This document shows, one piece after another, positions 8,109 through 17,287 of a stretch of 64,000 nucleotides of DNA. Source of the DNA: Sphingomonas paeninsulae (GTDB lineage: Bacteria > Pseudomonadota > Alphaproteobacteria > Sphingomonadales > Sphingomonadaceae); contig NZ_CP032828.1 of assembly GCF_003660165.1 (NCBI RefSeq), positions 620,001 through 684,000 of the forward strand. Direction: 5' to 3'. The notes under the pieces are model-generated. The model was not told where the DNA came from. It saw nothing but the letters and a program-made list of their open reading frames with translations, and ran no database searches. A program made the translations under genes and the position numbers. Numbering within the stretch: position 1 is the first letter of the stretch; each line of letters starts with the position of its first letter.

Positions 8109-8976
8109 ATCGGACTAGTTGTCTTGCACCGCACGGCACAATGGCCGCGCTATCTAATAACGGCAGCATGGCAGTTCTCTTTAACGCCACGAGCTCCCGC
8201 ACCTCGGCAGTCAATTGAATATAAGGTGAAATCAACGCGCGAGCGGAGGGCACAGGTTATTTTGCGTATCTATTAGCATAATCGAAGGCGTGCCGTTGAT
8301 GCCGACTGACTGACATACCGGCGTCAGCATATGGGGGGCTTAGCCGGTGGCGACCAGATTGACACTGGAGACTGGCAGTTGCGCCGACCAACTTCGAGGT
8401 GAGGACGTTCGCACGCGAGCAGGGGCTGGCAGGGCCTTGCTGCTGCCAAACATGAGGTCGCCACGGTGGTCGTCATCCAACGATCAACGACGGACGGGTC
8501 GATCACGTCACCGCCGCACTCAATGCTGGCGCCAGCAAGGCGTCTGTATGCCGCGCCTGTAAAGTGCTACGTTCTAGGCGCGAGCGCATAGAATGGTCAT
8601 CCGCTGCGAAGGAAAATTCGTGCCGGTCAGACTCCCACTGCCTTGCGCAGCGCCGACGATCATGAAAGTCATCCGCCAGCCGAACGGTGACCGTTCTATA
8701 CGCGTGACGGTTCCGATCACCGAGCGTTGATGAGGATCAATGTTCTGATTTGCAGTGCATAGCCATGGGCGTGCCCGTTTCCGAGTTGCAAATTGTCGCT
8801 AACTAACGGTTATCAGGGCAAACAGGCGGCAGCTTTGCAATCAATCGCCGTTACGGTCTTGATGTTATTGGCCGCCATTGCGCCTGCAATCGCTGTTGCT
8901 CAGTCTACTGGCCTTGAGGACCATGTTGGGTGCATATGCCGGGCAAGACTTCAACGTGGGGAAAAGCATTTTTTGC
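8109..8976. other. Gene-poor stretch with only weak small ORFs
   Basis: About 870 bases without a gene I can support. Two weak items were seen. An ATG at 8593 opens a 45-codon frame ending at 8730 with a strand-like end (DRSIRVTVPITER). A frame around 8793-9000 encodes a signal-peptide-like segment (VTVLMLLAAIAPAIAVAQS) but has only a TTG start and then runs into unlike sequence; one extra G in the GGG near 8930 would instead end it after about 20 more residues. Either may be a remnant of a lost secreted protein. Base composition is not strikingly different from the flanks. Confidence 0.4.
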
Positions 8977-9669
8977 CTAAATGGTCGGGTCGATTGACAA
9001 TCGATACCCTAAGCCGGGTTCGGTCAGAATGAACCTGGGATCGCTCGGATCTTCCTCAATCTTTTGTCTCAGCAGACCGATATAGACACGTAAATATTGG
9101 GTATCGGCGGCCCCTTCGGGCCAGCCAGCCTCTAAGAGCCGCTTGTGCGTCACGACTTGGCCGCCGCTTCGTGCCAGCGTGACAAGCACATCATATTCTT
9201 TTGGCGACAGTTTGATGGGTTGGCCTTCGATTGTGACATGACACGCGGAAAAATCGATCATCAGCGGGCCCGATCGATAGGCGTTACCATCGGTATGGAC
9301 AGCCGTACGTCTGCGAAAGGATGCCCTGATTCGGGCCATAAGTTCGCCGATCTCAAAGGGTTTATCGACGTAATCGTCTGCACCATCATCGAGCGCCGCG
9401 ATTTTCTCAGCCTCCTGATGGCGAGCTGAAATCACGATGATCGGAACATCACGGCGCAAGCGAAGGCGCTGGATGACTTTCTTGCCATCAAGATCAGGAA
9501 GTCCAAGATCCAGAAGAATAAGGTCGGGTGCGTAAGTGTCGTCGGCGACGAGAGCGGCGCGTCCATTGATGGCGGTCGTGACCTTGTAACCTGCAGCGCA
9601 CAAGACAGGCTCAAGAACCGCCAGCAGAGAGGGCTCATCGTCGACGATGAGGATGTGACGCCTGTTCAC
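8977..9669 (-). CDS. kdpE: KdpE-like response regulator
   Basis: OmpR/PhoB-type response regulator, 230 residues. Receiver domain at the N-terminus with the acidic pair in ILIVDDEPS, phospho-acceptor Asp54 (LLDLGLPD) and a conserved Lys in VDKPFE; winged-helix DNA-binding domain at the C-terminus (LSPKEYDVLVTLARSGGQVV, then LRVYIGLLRQKIEEDP). The sequence style is that of KdpE, which activates the potassium-pump operon kdpFABC. The start is a GTG at 9669 overlapping the kinase stop in a four-base GTGA, so kinase and regulator are coupled. No kdpFABC genes are in the window, so the target is unproven. Confidence 0.88.
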   Translation of the reverse strand: MNRRHILIVDDEPSLLAVLEPVLCAAGYKVTTAINGRAALVADDTYAPDLILLDLGLPDLDGKKVIQRLRLRRDVPIIVISARHQEAEKIAALDDGADDYVDKPFEIGELMARIRASFRRRTAVHTDGNAYRSGPLMIDFSACHVTIEGQPIKLSPKEYDVLVTLARSGGQVVTHKRLLEAGWPEGAADTQYLRVYIGLLRQKIEEDPSDPRFILTEPGLGYRLSIDPTI

Positions 9670-11171
9670 GTGTGTTGTTCTGCCAAGGGAAGGCGAATGA
9701 CAATTTGAGTGCCGTGTCCCTCGATTCCTGGGATGTGAGCCGATATTCGGCCCCCCATCGCTTCGACAAAGCCATTGGCAATGGCGAGCCCAAGACCACT
9801 GCCACGTGGCGATGGCTCGACCCGTGCAACGCGTACGAAGCGTTCGAACACCCGCTTCAGATCGGTCACCGGGATGCCTTTGCCCTCGTCCGTCACGCTT
9901 ACGACGCAAGCATCATTCTCTTGGGCTGCCGACACATGAATTCGGCTGCCATCGTCACTGTACAAAATTGCATTCTCCATCACATTGATAAGCACCAGTT
10001 CGAAAAGTGCCGTGTCAGCAACAACGGTCAGATTTGGATCTGCGGATTTCGTAATGACCCGCGAGCCGGCGCGGGATTTCAGGTGCACGATTGCGGCGCC
10101 AATCATATCCGCAACGCTCAGCGTTTGCAGTTGCGTAGAGACATGTCCCGCTTCCAATCGACTCATTTCGAGCAAGTTTGCGGTATAACGATTTAGGCGC
10201 TCGCATTCGGCGACAATGCCGCGAAGTAACGTTGAGCGGGTGGCGTCATCCAGCCGGTCACGAAATTCGATCAGGCTGGAGGCCGACGCGCTAATCGCAG
10301 TGAGGGGTGTCCGAAAATCATGGCTGACCGACGATAGTAGTGCGGTCTTGAGTTCCTCTGTCCGCTCTGCGGCTCGCCGTTCGGCGAGCCCGCGCGATAG
10401 CGCCGCGCGCTCGATTGCGAGCGCTATGATATTCCCCAGCGCCGCAATAAATTCTGGAGCGGGACGATGACTGTCCAGGCCTGTAGCAACCATTACCCCG
10501 ATAGGCCCATAGCTACCGTTGAGGCGCCGAGCCAGAATAGTCCCGTCTTTGCACTCGCCCTGAACGAGCGCCGACCGCGCGATTGCAGCCGAGTTGTCGA
10601 TTTCCGTTGGGCCGACGGCGCACAGCGTACCGTCCGCCAACTCAAAAATATCCAACATAACTCCCAACTGATCGGGGGCGACTCGGGTGACGATCGATGC
10701 CACGTCCTCGACGCGGACCGCCGATTGCAGCGCCTCGCTTGTTGCCAGCAATCCTGTCAGGTGACCGTTACTGACGCGCGCAGCACGCGCTCGATCATTG
10801 AGACGCCCGGCGAGAACCCCGGTAACGACGGCACACAGGTTGAAAACAAGCAGAGTGGCGACATCGCTGCCACTTGCGAGCCTGAAGGTAAGGACTGGCT
10901 CAGCAAGGTAAAAATTGAAGAGGAGAAAGGCGGCAATCGACGCCAGAAGAGCCGCGGCCAAACCGCAAACTGCGCCTGCAATGGTAATGCCCAGAACGAA
11001 TATGAGGGCTGATGCAACTTCGCCAAGATCGGGTTTGGCTGCGATCCCTGCTCCCAAAGAGGCGGCAACGATAAGCAGCGTGGCTAAGAATTCGCTGCCA
11101 CCCAGATGGAGATTCAACGCGGTCCAGAAGGGTCGTATGGACTTGGTGGCTCCAATCGTCGTGGCGTTCAC
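9666..11171 (-). CDS. kdpD: KdpD-like sensor histidine kinase lacking the N-terminal KdpD/Usp domains
   Basis: Membrane sensor kinase of 501 residues, about half the usual KdpD length. It starts directly with the four-helix DUF4118 membrane domain (about residues 25-125), then a GAF-like linker (about 145-260), a HisKA box with the phospho-acceptor His284 (SVSHDFRTPLTAIS), and a HATPase domain (N box INVMENAI, G boxes DEGKGIP and GSGLGLAI). The KdpD signature domain and the universal-stress domain that sense potassium and second messengers are absent. GTG start at 11171. Upstream lies 220 bases of non-coding DNA. It may be a DUF4118 kinase outside the potassium system. Confidence 0.85.
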   Translation of the reverse strand: MNATTIGATKSIRPFWTALNLHLGGSEFLATLLIVAASLGAGIAAKPDLGEVASALIFVLGITIAGAVCGLAAALLASIAAFLLFNFYLAEPVLTFRLASGSDVATLLVFNLCAVVTGVLAGRLNDRARAARVSNGHLTGLLATSEALQSAVRVEDVASIVTRVAPDQLGVMLDIFELADGTLCAVGPTEIDNSAAIARSALVQGECKDGTILARRLNGSYGPIGVMVATGLDSHRPAPEFIAALGNIIALAIERAALSRGLAERRAAERTEELKTALLSSVSHDFRTPLTAISASASSLIEFRDRLDDATRSTLLRGIVAECERLNRYTANLLEMSRLEAGHVSTQLQTLSVADMIGAAIVHLKSRAGSRVITKSADPNLTVVADTALFELVLINVMENAILYSDDGSRIHVSAAQENDACVVSVTDEGKGIPVTDLKRVFERFVRVARVEPSPRGSGLGLAIANGFVEAMGGRISAHIPGIEGHGTQIVIRLPLAEQHT

Positions 11172-11397
11172 ATCAAATACTTTCTGGTCTGCAGCGGCGA
11201 ACTAAGGTTGGAAGGCCATAAACCCGCCGCTGCAGTGAGTGTCCAGCGGTATACCTCGGAGCGGAGGTGTTCGGGCCCCGCTGGAACGCCTTCATTCTGG
11301 GATCACCGCAGGCGTCAGTCCATGCATATAAAAGCTATAATAACGCCCGTCGTTATCTGGACGTAATCGCTTCCCTGCTGAAAAGGGGAGGTCGTTG

Positions 11398-11894
11398 GTG
11401 CGCATATATATGCTTTGGCTAGTCACGCTCGGGTTTACCATTTCGGGCTGCGCAAAGAAGGCGCATATTGCGATGAACATGGGGCCGCCTGTCACACGGG
11501 ACAGGCAGGCGACGTCGTCGCTTGGCGTCAGAAAGCTTTGGTTGATGCCGCTGGTGCCGACCGTGTTTTGTTTGAACTCGATTCTACCACGCTAACGGCC
11601 CAAGCCAGAGCCATCCTAAGGCGACAGGTTCGCTGGCTTGTAGAAAATCCCGAGGTTGCCTTCACGATCGAGGGCCATGCCGACGAGCACGGTACGCGAA
11701 ATTACAACCTTGCGCTTGGCGATCGCCGTGCAACCTCGGTTGCCAGCTTTATGTCAGGGCTGGGTATCTCGACCAGCCGCCTGCAAACCGTTTCTTACGG
11801 GAAAGAAAGGCCGGAAGCGACGGGGGCTGATGAAGCCTCATTCGCTCAGAACAGACGCGCTGTCAGTGTCGTTCTCAGTTCAGTGGAGTTCTGA
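11398..11894 (+). CDS. pal: Pal-like peptidoglycan-associated lipoprotein, frameshifted
   Basis: Pal anchors the outer membrane to peptidoglycan as part of Tol-Pal. The N-terminal frame has a lipoprotein signal with lipobox TISGC followed by AKK; the OmpA-like peptidoglycan-binding domain is in the next frame (DRVLFELDS, VAFTIEGHADEHGTRNYNL, GKERPEATGADE, QNRRAVSVVL). Adding one G to GGGG at 11481-11484 gives one continuous protein of about 165 residues. The GTG at 11398 has a strong GGGGAGG six bases upstream. A second lipoprotein gene follows two bases later. Tol-Pal genes tolQRAB are not nearby, so this is probably an additional Pal. Confidence 0.8.
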
Positions 11895-11896
11895 AT

Positions 11897-12291
11897 ATGG
11901 ATTTCCGAAACTGGATAGCGATTGGCGCTATGGGAATTTCCGCTGCAGCTTTGGCTGCATGCGGGGGACGACCACAGACGTAGACTCGATTTCGTTCAAT
12001 AAAAATGCTGAATATGAGGAGGTCACATCAGAGACGAGCTCACTTCAGCCCTTGGTCAAACTTAATCGTCGCTATCTTTGCCGGGACGCTCGCATCGTTC
12101 AGGTCAGCTTTATGGATGACGATGTATCCGCCGAACTCGAAACCAAGAACAATACAGAAATCGTCGTGTTGACCGCCGCCGTAAGTGGCGGAATGGATTT
12201 TACAGGGCACGGGTATGTCTTGAATGGAAGTGGCGAAGAGATAACGTTTAAACGTCCGGGGCAACCGAGCACCCAGTGCAAGGCCAGTTGA
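11897..12291 (+). CDS. MliC-like lysozyme-inhibitor lipoprotein, frameshifted
   Basis: The start (ATG 11897) encodes a lipoprotein signal peptide with lipobox LAAC, but that frame stops at 11983. The next frame carries a beta-rich domain with the pattern of membrane-bound c-type lysozyme inhibitors (MliC/PliC): an early YLC, an acidic SFMDDDVSAEL strand, a central SGG with GYVLNG, and a terminal TQCKA Cys. Adding one G to GGGGG at 11963-11967 joins signal and domain into about 131 residues (lipobox then GGTTTDVDS). The role would be protection of the cell wall from host or competitor lysozyme. It is probably co-transcribed with the Pal-like gene. The MliC assignment is by pattern only. Confidence 0.55.
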
Positions 12292-12430
12292 TCAAGCCTT
12301 TGGGGTTGATATGGTTTCATGTCGGGAAAGCGACGATTGCGTCGCGGTGGCTCGATACGCATCTATGATAACTTAGGAGCAGACCTCACGCTTTCCAAAT
12401 TGGTGTTGTAGGAGTTGAGTTCTGGAAACG

Positions 12431-13945
12431 GTGTCTATTGTCTTGATCCTGCTGCTGGCGGTTGTCATCAGCAGTGCTGTTTCGCGCATGCTACCGGTGT
12501 CGATCCCGACGCCGCTTGTGCAAATCGCCTTAGGCGCGCTGATCGGACTCGGCGTCAATCAGCGTGTGGAGCTTGATCCAGAGCTGTTCCTTCTCCTTTT
12601 CCTGCCGCCGCTGCTGTTTCTGGATGGCTGGCGAATACCCAAGGATGAATTGCTCAAGGATCTTTCAACAGTCGTCGAACTGGCGCTTGGCCTCGTTCTG
12701 TTGACGGTCGTGGGTATGGGCTTCCTGATCCACTGGATGATCCCGGCAATGCCGCTGGCAGTCGCATTTGCGCTTGCGGCGGTCATTTCGCCAACGGACC
12801 CGATCGCCGTTTCCGCAATCGCCGCACGTGTGCCGATCCCCAAACGGATGATGCATATTCTCGAAGGCGAATCCCTTCTGAACGACGCATCCGGGTTGGT
12901 CTGCCTGCGTTTCGCGATTGCTGCTGCCCTTACAGGCAGCTTTTCGGCCTCGCAGGCGGCGCTGAGCTTCCTGTGGATGGCGGTCATTGGAATCGGCGTG
13001 GGGGTTGTACTGACGCTGGTCGTCACGCGCGCCAAGGCCTGGGTTTCCGAGCGCTTCGGTGAGGAAACCGGATCGCAGATCCTGATCAGTCTGCTTATTC
13101 CATTCGGATCGTACCTGCTCGCCGAACATTTCCATGCTTCGGGGATTCTCGCTGCAGTGGCTGCGGGTGTGACGATGAGTTTTGCCGAAATATCACGACA
13201 GGCGCTCGCTATGACGCGGATGGGTCGTAATTCGGTGTGGGACACAATCCAGTTTGCCGCAAACGGGATCATCTTCGTCCTTCTCGGAGAGCAGCTCCCA
13301 GGGATACTTTCAGGCCTTGACGAGACGGTGCAGATGACCGGGCACGCCAACCCATGGTGGCTGGCCTTTTACGTCGGCGCGATCATGGTCGGGCTGGCTG
13401 TTCTTCGCTTCATCTGGGTCTGGGTGTCGCTGCGGATCACGTTGCTCCGTCAAGCGCAGAACGGAGCAACACCACCGAGAGCGCCGTGGCGTCTGGTGGC
13501 CACAATGTCGTTTGCCGGCGTGCGTGGTGCAATCACCTTGGCGGGTGTGCTCACGCTGCCGCTCGTAATGGGTGATGGAACGCCCTTTCCCGGTCGCGAG
13601 CTTGCCATATTTTTGGCCACCGGTGTGATATTGCTGTCGCTCGTGATGGCCAGCGTGGTGCTTCCAATATTGCTTTGTGATCTGAAGATGCCGGCCGAAC
13701 CCTCAAAGCAAGCCGAGGAGAACAAGGCGCGGATTGCGGCCGCTGAAGCTGCGATCAATCTTCGGGCTGATTATGAAGTTCGTGACTGGGGAGCTACGCT
13801 TTCTGTTTTTGTGACAAACGCGTTCAATAAACATTATCAAATTGCGGGGATCGCTCAGCCAAATACTGGCGGTATTGCAGCCGGCATTACCGGTGAACCG
13901 CGCATGATGGACGTTGGCTTCCGCAAAGCCTTTGGCAGCGAATAG
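12431..13945 (+). CDS. CPA1-type Na+/H+ antiporter fused to the C-terminus of a TonB-dependent receptor
   Basis: Residues 1 to about 440 are a complete-looking cation/proton antiporter of the CPA1 (NhaP/YjcE-like) family: about twelve membrane helices, the ion-binding segment AAVISPTDPIAVSAI, ESLLNDASGLV, and a late FAGVRGAITLAG helix. It ends in a soluble stretch (EENKARIAAAEAAI) that should continue as an antiporter tail. Instead the last ~60 residues read like the final strands of a TonB-dependent receptor: WGATLSVFVTNAFNKHYQIA, then EPRMMDVGFRKAFG. The join is near base 13755. No stop or frame change marks it. Start is a GTG. A hairpin follows the stop. The tail cannot form a barrel in this context. 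Confidence 0.85.
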   Translation: MSIVLILLLAVVISSAVSRMLPVSIPTPLVQIALGALIGLGVNQRVELDPELFLLLFLPPLLFLDGWRIPKDELLKDLSTVVELALGLVLLTVVGMGFLIHWMIPAMPLAVAFALAAVISPTDPIAVSAIAARVPIPKRMMHILEGESLLNDASGLVCLRFAIAAALTGSFSASQAALSFLWMAVIGIGVGVVLTLVVTRAKAWVSERFGEETGSQILISLLIPFGSYLLAEHFHASGILAAVAAGVTMSFAEISRQALAMTRMGRNSVWDTIQFAANGIIFVLLGEQLPGILSGLDETVQMTGHANPWWLAFYVGAIMVGLAVLRFIWVWVSLRITLLRQAQNGATPPRAPWRLVATMSFAGVRGAITLAGVLTLPLVMGDGTPFPGRELAIFLATGVILLSLVMASVVLPILLCDLKMPAEPSKQAEENKARIAAAEAAINLRADYEVRDWGATLSVFVTNAFNKHYQIAGIAQPNTGGIAAGITGEPRMMDVGFRKAFGSE

Positions 13946-13953
13946 CTTGATTT

Positions 13954-13994
13954 CGGCAATCCGCGAGCAGCCGAGTGGCGCTCGCGGATTGCCG
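13954..13994. terminator. Bidirectional hairpin terminator
   Basis: Perfect 15-bp inverted repeat: CGGCAATCCGCGAGC at 13954-13968 and its reverse complement at 13980-13994, with an 11-base loop. It lies between the convergent antiporter/TonB fusion gene and the MaoC-like gene, the place for a shared terminator. No long T run follows on either strand. Confidence 0.7.
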
Positions 13995-13999
13995 GCTGC

Positions 14000-14917
14000 T
14001 TACTCCCAGCCAAGGCGGCCGATGACGTTGGTGGTGCCACGCTGGTTCTGCATCACGACGTGTCGCATGCCATCTTCCGTATCGCCTGCCGTACAGGTCA
14101 GGATATCGCCCGGATGCGCGATCGCCCTGTAACTAAGATTGATGCGGTTCAGGCGCTTACCTTCAGGAGCGATTTTCTTGCCCAGTCGGGCGATGAAATT
14201 CGCGAGGTTCCAGCCCACGATCAGCGTCGAGGGGAGTCCCTCGGAACGGGCGTAGGGGACATCCCAGTGGATACGATGGACCGCCCAAATCGCCGCGTTG
14301 AACAGGAACGACTGGATCATGTCGGGCTGGACGATCAGTTGGTCCGGCCCAGCCTGGGGAAGGTTTGCGATGACCTCCGACTGGATGATAGGTCCTGCCG
14401 AGCCTGAAGCCTCAATTGCTGGCGGGGGAGGTCGTAAGATCAGGGTGGAAATGAGCGTCTCGATCTTATCGCCGCTGTCATTAATAAATGCCTGCTCGCT
14501 GCGGACGATCGCCATGGGGCCCGTCTTGCCCTCGCGCTCCTCCATCGACAGTACCGTGCGGCGCTCCTCGATGACCTCTCCCGCGCGGGCCAATCGGTGG
14601 ATGGTCCAGTCCTGTCCGCCAAGCATCGTTTGCAGATGACCGAGTCCGGGCGGGGCCGCGTCGTCGTACTGACCGTCGGAAAGAAATCCGGACCGCGGCG
14701 GGATTGGTCGCGTCGTCAGCGCGGGAAAGGTTGGTGGCGCGACAATGCTGGCATACCCCAGGGCCCGGGCAGCCGCCTCATCATGATGCTCGGCGCCGAC
14801 TTCCCCAATTCCCGAACAGAACTTGGCGATGTCGGTCGCGGTGACGATTCCGCGACGCATGCGCACGACGCGGCCGATCGGTGCTCGTGCTTCCTCGGTT
14901 AACAAACTATTGACCAT
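14000..14917 (-). CDS. MaoC-like (FAS1-type) acyl-CoA dehydratase
   Basis: Double hotdog-fold hydratase/dehydratase of 305 residues, expected to add or remove water at a 2-enoyl/3-hydroxyacyl-CoA. The N-terminal half (about 10-150) begins RVVRMRRGIVTATDIAKFCS, as in FAS1-like MaoC N-domains, and includes APPTFPALTTRP and a GGQDWTIHRLARAGEVIEE strand pair; the C-terminal half (about 190-300) has LIVGWNLANFIAR and the strand NRINLSYRAIAHPGDILTC. Related enzymes include mesaconyl-CoA hydratase and the HTD2 family. It is preceded by a GGGAG ribosome site. It is the first gene of the catabolic island, alone on its transcript. Confidence 0.82.
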   Translation of the reverse strand: MVNSLLTEEARAPIGRVVRMRRGIVTATDIAKFCSGIGEVGAEHHDEAAARALGYASIVAPPTFPALTTRPIPPRSGFLSDGQYDDAAPPGLGHLQTMLGGQDWTIHRLARAGEVIEERRTVLSMEEREGKTGPMAIVRSEQAFINDSGDKIETLISTLILRPPPPAIEASGSAGPIIQSEVIANLPQAGPDQLIVQPDMIQSFLFNAAIWAVHRIHWDVPYARSEGLPSTLIVGWNLANFIARLGKKIAPEGKRLNRINLSYRAIAHPGDILTCTAGDTEDGMRHVVMQNQRGTTNVIGRLGWE

Positions 14918-15290
14918 AAAACTCTCCCTTAAGAGTTTTTAAGAGCGGAATGTTAGGGTATCCGTCAACAAGGAATTCGATGAACGTCTGCAATCAGATG
15001 CAGAGCCGACTGGTGCATGTTGATAGCCGCACTGTAGCAATCCAAGCGCTCCGGCGCCTCGCTTCATTGCTGCTGGCACGTAGGGGCCCAGCGATCGCCG
15101 GTCGTCACACCACCTGTCACTGGCGATCGCGCAAAGGCTTATAAATTTTGTGCCTGTTTGCCGGCTGGTTCAATGGTTGCCAAACCAACACACCTTCGTC
15201 AGCTTGCCGCCAGTGAAACTTTAGGGTCGGACTGGAAGGTTGCCCATTCCCTAGCAAGCGCCGCTGAACGCATCATCAAGGAAGACGCAC
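14918..15290. other. Intergenic region, no gene seen
   Basis: About 370 bases between the divergent MaoC-like gene and the DUF736 gene. Short open frames here have no recognisable features. TAAGAG repeats at 14930-14945 next to the maoC start may belong to its promoter region. Nothing else is visible. Confidence 0.4.
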
Positions 15291-15600
15291 ATGGCTACCA
15301 TTGGTTATGTCACCCTGACCGAAACCGGTTCATTCAAGGGCTCAAAACGCTCACCATCACAGCCGACATGTGGCGAACTCCGGCAAGTCCCGTGACGTAC
15401 AGCCCGACTATAAGGTTCTTGTCGGTGATATCGAAATCGGTGCGGGGTGGCTCCGGCGTTCTGAAACGACGGGCAATGACTATGTCTCGCTGAGCATTGC
15501 CGCACCCGAGTTCGGGCCCCGTCGGCTTTATGCCAACCTCGGTCGCGCTCCAGGCGACGATGACAATCGCTTTGCGATTATCTGGAATGCCGGAGACTAA
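15291..15600 (+). CDS. DUF736 family protein with two frameshifts
   Basis: DUF736 proteins are about 100-residue beta-rich proteins of unknown function, frequent in sphingomonads and rhizobia and often carried on plasmids or integrative elements. Here the start (MATIGYVTLTETGSFKG), the middle (LKTLTITADM) and the rest (NSGKSRDVQPDYKVLVG, IEIGAGW, LYANLG, FAIIWNAGD) lie in three successive frames. One G added to GGG at 15338-15340 and one to GG at 15372-15373 restore a single protein. The start has an AAGGAAG ribosome site. A strong hairpin follows six bases after the stop. No conjugation or integrase genes are next to it. Confidence 0.75.
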
Positions 15601-15606
15601 AAGGTG

Positions 15607-15638
15607 AGTGGCCCGACCTCTTCGGAGGTCGGGCCACT
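15607..15638 (+). terminator. Strong UUCG-tetraloop terminator after the DUF736 gene
   Basis: Perfect 14-bp stem: AGTGGCCCGACCTC at 15607-15620, loop TTCG, complement at 15625-15638. A cUUCGg tetraloop on a GC-rich stem is a very stable intrinsic-terminator hairpin. Only a weak T-rich tail (ATTCTC) follows. Confidence 0.85.
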
Positions 15639-15769
15639 ATTCTCGAAGCATCCAAACACGAGAGCTTCGTAATAGGAGCAAGGTGACTGCAATCCCGAAC
15701 GACTCTGCAGACCCTCTTTACCTGGTAGGGCCGTACCATTGCTTCCGATTTGCGGCCATACAAGGCTCT

Positions 15770-17287
15770 CTATCGGCTTCCTGCCGCACGACGCGCGCCC
15801 GCAGCGGCTTCCACCTGCGGGCGCAGGTCGCGCTTCACCACCTTGCCGGTCGCGTTGACCGGCAGTTCGTCGAGCACCAGTATCGTGCGCGGCACTTTGT
15901 TGTTCGCCAGCCGGTCGCGGCACCATGTCTCCAGTTCTTCGGGCGTTGCCGTGGTGCCGGGGCGGAACGAGACTGCGGCCGCGATATCCTCGCCCAGAAC
16001 GTCGTGCGGCACGCCAAGGACGGCGGCGTCCTTGACCGATGGATGGTCGTGCAGGACGTTTTCGATCTCGATCGGCGTGATGTTATAGCCACCCCGGATG
16101 ATGAGTTCCTTTGACCGGCCGCTGATAATCAGGTCGCCGTCGCCATCCACGAAACCAAGGTCGCCGGTCTTCGTCCAGCCGCCGGTAAAGCCCTGTGCGG
16201 TGGCCGCATCGTCGCGCCAGTATCGGCGGGGGTTGGATTGCAGACCGTAAATTTCGCCGACCACCATCGGCGCAACGACCTGACCGGCGTCGTCGCGTAC
16301 CTGCATATGGGGTGGCAGTTTGCCGACGCAGCCGGGTTTCAGGACTTCCTTGCCGCGTGTCGAAATACTCGCCCCGCCTTCTGACATGCCGTAACTGTTG
16401 CGGATGCTGGCGTTCGGCCATAGTGCCATCGCCCGCACGACCGAGTCATTGGGCAGCGGCGCAGTTCCTGTCATCAGGTAACGCACACTGGAGAAATCGG
16501 TGGTCGCGGCGTCGGGATGATCGAGGATCAGGCGCAACATCGTGGGCACGAGATAAACCGTCATCGGCCGCTTTTCCGCGACAAGTTTCAGGAATCCGGC
16601 GGGGTCGAAACGTGGCTGCGTGAACGTCGTGGCAGCTCCCCGCAACGGCAGAATCAACACACCCAGATTTCCGCCCGAACCGGTAAACGGCAGCGCATGA
16701 AGCGTCGAGGTCGAACGATCGCGCTCAAGCCCGGTGCGGACCGGCCCAAGCAGATCGGGATGAGTAACGACAACGCCCTTGATCTTTCCGGTCGTGCCCG
16801 ATGTCCCGAGTATCTCTGCATCGGCAGCCGGATCGAAAGCTTGCTGGTCGGGCAATGCGGCGATGTCGCGCGGCATCGCATCGGTCTGCCAGATTGCGTC
16901 CAGCGTCACGCCGTCCAACTGTCCCGCCTGATCCGTAATCGCAAAGCGTGGCTCGATCAGCGCGGCATAGTCGGCCACTTCCTGTGGCGACAGACGCGTG
17001 TTGACCGGAACGACGATGCCGCCGGCGCGCAAAACCGCCAGCACCGCGACCGCCATCTCAACCGCATTGGCATTGCTGATCGGCAGGAAAACACGGTCGC
17101 CGGTGACCAGTCCCGCTGCGACCAGACCGCCGCCGATCTCGTCGGCCTCGCGATCCCATTGCGCAAACGTCAGCACGCGCCTTGTGTCATCATGGGCAAC
17201 GGCTTCGCCCATCGTTTCGGCACGGACCCGCAGGACATCGGTAATTCGTTTGATTTCAGTAATTATTATTCCTGTCTTGCGGCTCAA
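15770..17287 (-). CDS. Acyl-CoA synthetase (AMP-forming)
   Basis: Adenylate-forming ligase that would activate a carboxylic acid to its CoA thioester with ATP. The 505 residues show the P-loop-like motif LGTSGTTGKIKGVVV (about residues 159-173), a middle NSYGMSEGGASIS aromatic/acid-pocket motif, KTGDLGFVDGDGDL, and the C-terminal swivel domain with GRSKELIIRGGYNITPIEIE and a late NATGKVVKRDL catalytic Lys. The substrate is not evident. Its ATG overlaps the upstream hydrolase stop by four bases, so SDR-hydrolase-ligase form one operon (18998 to 15770). Confidence 0.93.
   Translation of the reverse strand: MSRKTGIIITEIKRITDVLRVRAETMGEAVAHDDTRRVLTFAQWDREADEIGGGLVAAGLVTGDRVFLPISNANAVEMAVAVLAVLRAGGIVVPVNTRLSPQEVADYAALIEPRFAITDQAGQLDGVTLDAIWQTDAMPRDIAALPDQQAFDPAADAEILGTSGTTGKIKGVVVTHPDLLGPVRTGLERDRSTSTLHALPFTGSGGNLGVLILPLRGAATTFTQPRFDPAGFLKLVAEKRPMTVYLVPTMLRLILDHPDAATTDFSSVRYLMTGTAPLPNDSVVRAMALWPNASIRNSYGMSEGGASISTRGKEVLKPGCVGKLPPHMQVRDDAGQVVAPMVVGEIYGLQSNPRRYWRDDAATAQGFTGGWTKTGDLGFVDGDGDLIISGRSKELIIRGGYNITPIEIENVLHDHPSVKDAAVLGVPHDVLGEDIAAAVSFRPGTTATPEELETWCRDRLANNKVPRTILVLDELPVNATGKVVKRDLRPQVEAAAGARRAAGSR

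Noticed and set aside
8793-9032. Possible small secreted or pilin-like protein
   Set aside because: Only a TTG start, no ribosome site, and the part after the hydrophobic segment does not resemble a protein family.
15291-15638. DUF736 gene as evidence of an integrative element
   Set aside because: No integrase, relaxase or att repeats flank it; such genes are also found in ordinary chromosomes.
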